Below are positions 18,063-25,946 of a stretch of DNA of 25,946 bases, piece after piece. Origin of the DNA: Azolla pinnata (lineage: Eukaryota; Streptophyta; Polypodiopsida; Salviniales; Salviniaceae). The translations under genes and the position numbers were made by a program. Each line of letters opens with the position of its first letter. Within the stretch, counting starts at the first letter, position 1. The DNA lies in contig JBBBWG010006836.1 of the NCBI GenBank assembly GCA_037176905.1, positions 1 to 25,946 on the forward strand. The letters run 5' to 3'. Under the pieces are notes generated by a model, which searched no databases, was not told the origin of the DNA, and saw only the letters and a program-made list of their open reading frames with translations.

Positions 18063-21000
18063 CAAGTCTTCCCGACAAATGGCTTCCACATCCGGCTCAT
18101 CCGAGATGAGCATAAGGAAGTTCGACGGGACGAACTTCAACTTCTGGAAAGAACAGATGCAAGACTATCTAATAGTCTGTGGCTACATCGATCCAATAGA
18201 GCATGACACGGCTCCGGCAACATACAAGCCGGATGTATGGACGAATCTGGACCGGGTAGCCCGCGCTACCATCCGAATGCATATGTCTGAATCCGTGTAT
18301 TACACGGTTCAGTCGTGTACGATAGCTAAGGAACTGTGGAAGACGATGTCGGACACATACGAAAAGAAGGTGACCGTTACGAAGATTTACCTAATACGGC
18401 GCCTTTACAACCTGCGGATAAAAGAGTCCGACTTGATCACGGCTCACCTGAACGACTACGAAGGAATCATTTCCCAGCTGTCAGCACAGGGAATGACGAT
18501 CGATGATGAGCTGAAAGCTCTACTGCTGATGAGTAGCCTTCTACCATCCTGGGAAACCTTCGTTACAACCGTTTGTAACGCGTCTACTACGGCCGTGAAG
18601 TACTCTGAAACTACGAGCTCCATTTTATCTGAAGACGCTCAGAGGAAAACATTCGTTCAGAACTCGGCGAGTGAAGCCTACACCGTACAGAGTACGGTGA
18701 TCGACAACAACATCGTGAAAGAAGTTCCTCGCACAGGCCGAACGCGATGAGAAACCGAAGCAAATCCAAGGGTTCGCTGACGTGCAATTATTGCAAGAAA
18801 CCTGGACACATCAAGGCCGACTATCGAGCCCTCAAAGCGAAAAAAGAAAAATTTCCTCAAAAAGGCAATCAGACTGAGGAGGTGAACTTTTGCGGTTTAT
18901 CTTCTACGACTCTACGACGTAGAATCGGAGATACTACAGAGGATGATCCGAACATCCTCACCTTGGAGAGCACGACCGAAGCAGAAGTTTTGCTTACGAC
19001 GGAGGAAGCCACCAGCTAGCTACTCGACTCGGGCGCCTCTTACTACGTAACTCCGTTCCGATCGCAATTCCGACAGTATACGGCTCGAAGTTTTGATCTT
19101 GTACACGTCAGAAATTCGCAGCATTGTGCGGTTGTCGGCATCGGCACAATAGAGCTTAACCTCCCGGGTGGCTCTACGATCGTACTCCACGATGTTCGGC
19201 ACGTCCCGGAGCTATCAAGGTCGCTCATTTCGGTCGGACAACTCGACGAAGCAGCATCCGTACCAACTTCTCGTTAGGAGGGTGGAGTCTCCACAAAGGG
19301 AACCTGCTACTTGCTCGTGGTCCGAAGATACACTCGTTGTATCCTCTGTACGTCACGCTCCGAGAGGGTGACTTATTCGTCGTGGATATTCCGATGTCAT
19401 CACTATGGCACAGAAGACTCGGCCACCTGAGCAAAGCCAGTATCACGCACCTATCCAAGGCCAGCTACATTCCCAAGCTCTCCTTCTCCGACCATCAATT
19501 TTGCGAGCATTGCTAGTATATAAAGCAAGTCGCGGTCCCACATCCGACCAGTACGCAGAGAGAATTGAGTCCGCTCGATTTGGTCCATTCGGACATCTGT
19601 GGCCCGATGCCACATTCGTCTCTCGGCGGAGCGTCGTACTTCTTCACCTTCATCGACGGCGCTACACGGAAGGTGTGGGCTTATCCAACTCGGATAAAAG
19701 ATCATGTTTTTACGATCTTCAAGGATTGGCTCGCAATGATCGAGAATCAGACGGATCAGAAGCTGAAATGCCTACGATCCGATAACGGGGGAGAGTATAA
19801 GTCTGATGAGTTCGTCCAATTTTGCCGAGAACGCGACATCAGACGCGAATATATGGCTCCCTATAGTCCGGAGCAAAATGGAGTAATAGAACGGATGAAT
19901 CGTACAATCCAGGAGCGGATTGTTTCAATGTTGCACCCTTCCGGACTTACGAACGGCTTCTGGGCCGAGGCGCTACTCAAGGCCGTGCACATGATCAACA
20001 TGTCGCCGAGTAAGCCTCTTGGATCGAAAATTCCGCAAGAGCTTTGGACAGGAAGAAAACCGGATTACGGAAAGCTGCGGATACTCGGATGCCAAGCGTA
20101 CGCACTTGTGTCAAGGGACGAGCGTCGAAAACTCGAGTCACGGTCACGGAAATGCGTTTTCCTCGGATATGAACCTGGCAGAAGTTTCGGTTATCGCTTA
20201 TGGGACCCGGAGACTCACCAAGTAGTCCGAAGTTCGGACATGGTCTTCAACGAGTCCACGATGCACAAGGCTGCCGATTGCCGGATCGAACTACGGAGAG
20301 TTACATTTGGGGACGTACCCACTCCTTTGAACGGCCCAACACAGCACACGAGGTCGGCTTCTCAGCCAACCAACCCTCTTAGTACGGAAGGAGTCGTACT
20401 TGACGAAAATTCGAGTTGCAAAGCTCCTATCAGTCCGATAGGGTCGGACGAACCAAGTTCGGATGTGCGAAGTACGATCACACTAGAACCAGCTAGCCCA
20501 GACATTCCACGTCGATCGGAAAGACTGTCGCAAGCACCTGAGAGGTACTCTCCCGGCTTGTTCTTTACGGACGTCGGTGAACCTATGACATACAGAGAAG
20601 CGATGGAAGCTACGGATGCTGCAAGTTGGCAACTTGCGATGGAGTCCAAAATGAACTCCATCTGCGCAAACGAGGAACTTCCGCGGAATCGGAAAGCACT
20701 CCCGTGCAAGTGGGTCTTTCGCCTCAAGCAGGTGTCCGATTCTGCCAGTCCGAAGTATAAGGCGCGCATCGTAGCCAAAGGGTTTCGACAAGAGTACGTC
20801 GTAAAGATGACAACCCTCTGTTTCCTCCTCGACGTAGTCGCGCTCGAGGATTTGGAGCTTCTTTAGTTGGATGTAAAAACGGCGTTCCTCCATGGTGATC
20901 TAGACGAGGAAATATATATGGAGCAGCCGCAAGGATTTGCGTCACCAGTCCGTGAACATCTCGTATGTCGGTTACGGAAGAGCTTGTACGGCTTGAAACA

Positions 21001-22431
21001 TGCTCCGAGGCAACGGTATAGGAAGTTCAATGATTTCGTACGATCGATCGGCTTTCTTCGGTCGGATGAGGACCATTGCTTCTATAGTGAGGACGCACCC
21101 GATGGGAGTCCCAGCTTCCTCATCCTCTACGTGGACGATATGCTGTTCTCCGGTCGACATATCGGAGAGCTTGCCGAGCTCCGACGACAAATGTTGCTGA
21201 AATTCGCAATGAAGAACCTCGGTCTGGCGCATCACATTCTCGGGATGAAGATCACGCGGAATCGCCATTCGTGACAGTTGTATCTGTCTTAGTCCACTTA
21301 CATTCGACGAATTTTGGAGCGATTCAGCATGCATTCGGCTCTACTACGACACCGCTACCTGCCAACCTTCGGCTGTCACAGAAGGACTGCCCGACACCCG
21401 GTCCGGAGGGGGACCATATGAAGCCAATACCATACGCACAGGCTGTTGGCTCATTGATGTACGCTATGGTCGCAACGCGGCCAGACATAGCGCATGCGGT
21501 TGGAGTCGTTAGCAGATTCATGCACAATCCCGGCCGCCCACACTGGAACGCAGTGAAGTATATCTTCAGATATCTGGTTGGCACACAAGACTACGACATC
21601 AAATTTAGACCGAACGAACCCTTAGGCCTAGTTAGTTACACCGACTCGGGTTACACGGGTTGTCTCGACAGCTGGATATCGACGTCTGGATACTTCTTCA
21701 GGTTCGGGTATGCCGGCATTTCGTGGAGATCGAAAGTACAGGACTGTACGGCTACGAGTACGACCGAAGCGAAGGAAGTTCTTTGGCTCGGACGACTGTC
21801 TCGACAGCCGGAAATCGACGTCCGGATACTTCCTCAGGTTCGGGTACGGCGGCATTTCGTGGAGATCGAAAGTACAGGATTGTACGGCTACGGGTACGAC
21901 CGAAGCGAAGGAAGCGCTTTGGCTCGGACGACTAGCTCGTACGTTTCGACAAGTTTATTCGAAATGGATTCCGATCATACTCAGCAACAGCCAGGGAGCT
22001 GTCGCTTTAGCGAAGAATCCGGTACATCACAATGATTCTAAGCATATCGAGGTTCGGTATCACTTCGTTCGGGATTGCGTAACTAAGGAGATGCTCAGTC
22101 TAGAGAAGGTCTCTACGACTAACAATGTTGCAGATGCGATGACCAAGAGTCTTTCGACAGACTGTTTTCGGTCTTTGCGCGATCGGATGGGCGTGGAGCT
22201 GATTCCGAACGAACTGCGGAAATAGTCGTACTTTTTACGACGATCGTACTCGAATTCGATCGTACTACTACGATTATTCGTACTTTTGCTCGATCGTACT
22301 ATTACGATCATTCGTACGTTTGCTCGGTCATACTATTCCGCAGTATATCAGCCCCTTTGTAAATCTGTAAAACTTGTATATTTCTTCTTTCTTTTTTTAC
22401 GGTTTTTTGGAACACGCCCATTACGGGGGAG

Positions 22432-22779
22432 TGTCGAATGCGGGCATCTAATGGCCGTGTTCACAATGTCCATAAGTGGACGGGCCATATTTATAATATG
22501 CCGGAAAAGCTGGTGCCCTACCTTGGGGGTATAAATACCAAGCTTGTATGGTCGTCCAAAGTTGGTTGCTCCAAGTCCAGATAATAGCAGTGCTATTTTT
22601 GTGCCTATCTCTCTCTCTCTCTCTCTCTTGTGTCTTTGCCGCCACTATCGACCACCTCAGATCTGAAGCCTCCTCCTTCAGATCTGATTTTCTCTCTGTT
22701 ATCACTTACCTCTTGAAACCTCCGACATACTGCTGGGAGGTAGTGCTTCGATTCCGACTGACGACCTTCACACACAACA
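22432..22779 (+). repeat. 3' LTR of the copia element
   Basis: This 348-bp LTR begins TGTCGAATGCGGGCATC after a G-rich purine tract (22424-22431) and ends ACACAACA. A TATAAATA box lies at 22530-22537, and a CT microsatellite at about 22607-22628 probably lies in the transcribed part. The ends are supported by the solo LTR 7572-7915, whose boundaries are fixed by its target duplication. Confidence 0.92.
22530..22537 (+). promoter_or_regulatory. TATA box of the copia LTR
   Basis: TATAAATA is present here and at 25887-25894 in the LTR at the window end. The solo LTR has TATAATTA at this place. It lies about 98 bp into the LTR, a usual position for a U3 promoter. Confidence 0.6.
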
Positions 22780-22987
22780 TCAATATGAGTTAGCCCTTTA
22801 GTACGAAAAACCAAGGCTATCCAAAGTTGGGCCGGACAGAGTTATTGATAATAATATGTAACATGATCTACGTATAGATACTGTACAAACTAGATGCTCG
22901 AATGGCTATGCCGGAATCTGACGCCTGTTTGATCCTGATCTTCCGATCCGGCAGACCGGCACTGACGTAATATAATTGATGTTGTAG

Positions 22988-23970
22988 AAATGCCAACTGC
23001 ACTCCATTGCGAACCCGTACGGCTCTATAACTGCGTAGAAGCGATTGTCCCCCACATCTACGACTAACTTCTTTTTCATCTCCTCCATTGTTAGCGGCTC
23101 CAGCCACATCTTCCTCGGCCGCGCATGGGGACCCTTCTCCAAAGTCGTCTTCGCCTACACCTTCCTCTCCAGCATCGTTCGGCCCGAGGGCTGGGACGAA
23201 TACGACGTCACTCTCAACTAGAAGTGAGTACTGACGAATCTGCTCTAATACATAATGCCTTACCTTTTTAGGGCGCTCTACTAGAGAGGCCATTGTGATA
23301 ATATCGAGAAAAAGAAAGAAAAAAAGAAAGATATATTAACATCATGTAAGACCAAGATTTTGCCCATGAGACAAAAGATACAACAATGAGATCCGTACCC
23401 AATCATCTAAAGTACAAAAAAACAAGAAAAAATTATAGTATATATAAAGAAATTTAAATAAATAAAAAGAAAAAAATACATAGAAAGTAAAGAAAGGGCT
23501 TTATGTTAGGAACGGATTTGACACATAACACTCTTCTGGTTGGGCGTTGTGTTACGGAGGGCGTGCTATTGGTGAGGGTGTGCTCTATTAGAGCGGATAC
23601 GTTACTTACTGATCATCGGGTCATAACATTCATGGTCGATGTGCAAGATCGATTACACTATGTATATTCGATCATCATCTGCAAATGAATCGACTACTAG
23701 TAATTAGTGCATGATGATACTGCATTAACAATAGCTACAAAACCACCCCAGCTATAATTGATGTGATGATCATAGATTGTAGTAATAATTATGCCTGTAA
23801 TTATGAGAATATTGATCCTAGTGCTCATTTGCTGCTGTAGCACGGCGTTTTTACGCCGAGTACAAATGCTCGGGCCCTGGAGCCAGCCGCAGGGGCCACA
23901 TCTCATAGTCTTACGAGCTCACCAATGTGCAAGCGAAGCGCTTCATCAGCATCAGCGCCAGCGTTGATGA
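22988..23970 (+). pseudogene. Exon 3 - intron 3 - exon 4 remnant of PME copy B
   Basis: Exon 3 (22988-23223) retains both splice signals (TGTAG before, GTGAGT after). Its translation keeps [14 protein letters not shown] and the LGRAWGPFSKV stretch but is closed by two TAG codons. Intron 3 is shortened to 617 bp. Exon 4 begins at 23841 and is out of frame within a few codons because of one extra T. Its end (about 23970) marks a small deletion that removed the region of the original stop codon. Confidence 0.93.
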
Positions 23971-25053
23971 AAGCACTATGCACGTCAGCTTGCACCGAAG
24001 CACCTGAAAACCCTCGATCTTATTGGAAACCGTAATATTGATCACATTTTATCACCTAACCTGCACCTATGTTAATTCCTTTCTGCCAATCTTTCCGGAA
24101 ATCGTAGCACAATAATTGTTCTCTTACGCAACCTTTAATCATGAAGCTTTAATCATGTGGGCATATTATTTGCCAGAACGAATTAAGCTGCTTAGATGGA
24201 TCCCTTCCCATCCATCAGCCTCAAACTGTAAGATGCGATGGTGAAATTATTATGCATCTGGACCGATATGTTCCAGCTTAATCCCATTCATCATTCCAAA
24301 TTTTACATTGGGACGTGCTCGTTCCCACATTCAATTATTATAATTCATGCAATCAGACTTTCAACAACAAAAAGTTTATTCATTCATCATCATTTACCAT
24401 GGAAAATATTGTTCGTTGGTATTGACCAGCCTGGCCTGGAATTTAACAATCTCCCAATCGTCTGATTAAATCTACTTGTTATAACCAAGATTACATTCTC
24501 GATCGCAATTTATATGACCTATCGATTTAGCTGCATTAATCCAGAACTCCATCTGACATAATTTGATCAGCAGCATTTAGGGTACCTTCAATTTGTCTTC
24601 TAGCTTGGAAATTCACAAAATTCGAGTAACTCATGCAATCCTAATTGTAGGGATAATCAGTTGATTTCTCAACAATACCTTAACGAACATCACAAGAAAT
24701 AAATAATGTTTCGGAAACAAGTCCTTAAACATATCTCATTTAATGGATACCTGCAACCTCATTAAGCAATCACCGCTCTAATTATTTCTCTATATTAATC
24801 CACATAGCCCATCTGTTAGAGAATACCATGGGCTACTTGGCACATACGAGTGGATGTGATTCTTGAATTTAAAGGCAATGCTTTTTATATTAACTGATAA
24901 TTATGAGCTTTGGTTCAGGGTTTAGAGTTTAACTTAGGGCCGGATAATATTTTCTAGCCAGCCCATATGCTAGTGATCATGGTGCTAATTTGAGTATTAT
25001 ATCTTTGAAAGGAATGGCAATGAAGAATTAGGAGGGATAAAGTGTTGGTCTGT

Positions 25054-25096
<43 letters not shown>

Positions 25097-25137
25097 TATG
25101 CAAATAAAATAAATAAATAATGTTGCATGAGGTGTTA
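23971..25137 (+). other. Downstream flank of PME copy B, no gene
   Basis: Colinear with 4189-5361 of unit A. AT-rich, with a TAA microsatellite at about 25056-25095 that is longer than the matching one in unit A. No gene was recognised. The open frame at 24238-24465 has a counterpart at 4451-4660 but is not supported as coding. Confidence 0.75.
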
Positions 25138-25788
25138 ATTGGTGTTAGAGGGTATGTGTCTCCCATTGAATGTATTTGTTCTCAAGTTGACAATTATAAT
25201 GGCAGAATGTTTAAGGGTGATGCAAGTGTGGTGGTTGTTGATCATCATTTGACTTTAAAAATGGTGAGAGTGGTGGCATATGATAGTTATGTGGATGGTG
25301 GATCCGATGCCTTCTCAGCTTCAACCATTCTGGAAATTGTAGATTTTGTTGGATGAATCCTTTTGCGTAGTATCACAAAAGGGGGTGGATTTCTTTCGAT
25401 ACAGGGTCAAGTTAGGAAGGCATAATTTAGCCTCTCAGCGAATTGTGCTAAGTGTTGTTTCAATGGTATGAGATCCAAATAGTATATTTGCCAGTTTCTT
25501 AATGCGTTTCTAGAAGAATTTATGGTCTAGAAAACAAGATTGTAAAGTCATCTTGATGCAGTGATAGTTGGTCTATAGAGTTTTGCCGATTGGTGTCTAA
25601 AGCTTAGGAAGAATGGATGTATGCATATCTTGCCTTTAATTTGGTCATCCTTTGTAAGAATCATCTAAACATTGCCTGTGGAATTGTTCTATAGCTAAAC
25701 AAGTTTGACCTAGAATTTTACGTGTTCTTACATTTTCTAAATTTCTAGGTGTCCTTTCATGAAGATCCATTGTGTGATCCGTTACGTG
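25138..25788. other. Unassigned AT-rich DNA
   Basis: This lies beyond the duplicated unit and has no counterpart elsewhere in the window. A 78-codon frame (25120-25356, plus strand) straddles the duplication edge and encodes a valine-rich product I do not recognise. No further gene, RNA or repeat was seen. Confidence 0.5.
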
Positions 25789-25946
25789 TGTCGAAAACGG
25801 GCATCTAACGGCCGTGTTCACACTGTCCATAGCTGGACGGGCCATATTTGTAATATGCCGCAATGGCTGGTGCCCTAGCTTGGGGGTATAAATACCAGGC
25901 TTGTATGGTCGTCCAAAGTTGGTTGTTCCAACTCAGTTAATGGAAG
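25789..25946 (+). mobile_element. Left part of a third LTR of the same copia family (cut by window end)
   Basis: It starts TGTCGAAAACGGGCATC and follows the copia LTR at 22432 closely, including both dyad motifs and TATAAATA (25887-25894). The window ends 158 bp into it. It could be a solo LTR or the 5' LTR of an element beyond the window. Confidence 0.9.

Larger units (their letters stand above)
17437..22779 (+). mobile_element. Ty1/copia LTR retrotransposon, broken
   Basis: Parts in order are: a repeat-rich leader (about 17640-18060), gag (about 18079-18750), a zinc-knuckle-like region (about 18790), protease-like remains (about 19020-19150), integrase (about 19565-20350, with LHSDICGP-like and SDNGGEY motifs), reverse transcriptase (about 20690-21270, YVDDM), RNase H (about 21440-22200), a purine-rich tract, and one LTR (22432-22779). 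Integrase before RT is the copia order. Only the right-hand LTR is recognisable. The pol frame has several breaks, while gag is still open for about 225 codons. It replaces exon 2 of PME copy B, and the host sequence on its right resumes at the position equal to 2752 in copy A. Confidence 0.93.
16604..23970 (+). pseudogene. Pectinesterase pseudogene, copy B
   Basis: This is a duplicate of the PME at 616-4165. Only exon 1's first ~164 bp (16604-16767), exon 3 (22988-23223) and most of exon 4 (23841 to about 23970) remain. About 950 bp covering the rest of exon 1 and the start of intron 1 is deleted at an ATGG microhomology. Exon 2, which carries the QAVAL, QDTLY and DFIFG motifs, is absent. 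Exon 3 keeps its length of 236 bp and the LGRAW motif but has two in-frame TAG codons replacing CAG. Exon 4 has an extra T, a TGG-to-TAG change and a lost C-terminus. A copia element occupies the place of exon 2. No PME activity is possible. Confidence 0.95.
16117..25137 (+). repeat. Segmental tandem duplication, unit B
   Basis: This unit is in direct orientation to unit A and colinear with it. It is interrupted by the copia element and shortened by internal deletions. Identity is about 92% over about 205 bp of downstream flank counted by eye. The homology ends at GGTGTTA (25131-25137), which is GGTGTTA at 5355-5361 in unit A. Confidence 0.92.

Noticed and set aside
25120-25356. 78-codon frame as a host gene
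   Set aside because: It begins in duplicated non-coding flank and matches no family I recognise. It is kept only as a remark.
1-25946. CRISPR array, bacterial operon or phage cassette
   Set aside because: The repeats are degenerate, tandem or transposon-derived without spacers of even length. The genes have introns and plant-type families.

Overview
This window looks like nuclear DNA of a flowering plant, probably a monocot. The one intact gene is a GC-rich, intron-containing pectin methylesterase (PME) set in AT-rich non-coding DNA full of plant-type transposable elements. No bacterial signatures, rRNA, tRNA or CRISPR array were seen. The species cannot be named from the sequence alone.

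Layout: (1) 1-5361 holds PME copy A. It has four exons (616-1500, 2506-2712, 2977-3212, 4012-4165) that join in frame to a 493-residue secreted enzyme with all catalytic motifs present. Its N-terminal linker is built from an eight-unit, 21-bp coding minisatellite. (2) 5362-15721 is a transposon stack. The outer layer is a non-autonomous, CACTA-like DNA transposon recognised by terminal inverted repeats and long arrays of degenerate subterminal repeats. Inside it lies a broken Ty3/gypsy element (5539-12865). Inside that lies an antisense solo LTR of a Ty1/copia family (7572-7915), flanked by a perfect 5-bp target duplication. (3) About 16117-25137 is PME copy B, a tandem duplicate of copy A. 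It has lost most of exon 1 and all of exon 2, carries premature stops in exons 3 and 4, and contains a broken Ty1/copia element (17437-22779). (4) 25138-25788 is unassigned DNA. From 25789 to the window end a third LTR of the same copia family begins.

The two PME segments differ by about 8% in a stretch of downstream non-coding DNA counted by eye (about 17 differences in 205 bases). Both keep the same upstream region, so the duplication included the promoter. Copy A is the only candidate for a working gene. Copy B can at most encode a short secretory-leader peptide. The likely order of events is: PME duplication; insertion of the CACTA-like element at or next to the end of the duplicated unit; insertion of the gypsy element into it; then copia activity that left a solo LTR in the gypsy element and a larger copy in PME copy B.

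Points most worth a second look: the PME repeat expansion; the gypsy element whose two LTRs agree only at their outer parts; the resemblance of its Pol to elements I associate with fungi; and the CACTA-like array that shows two right-hand ends.
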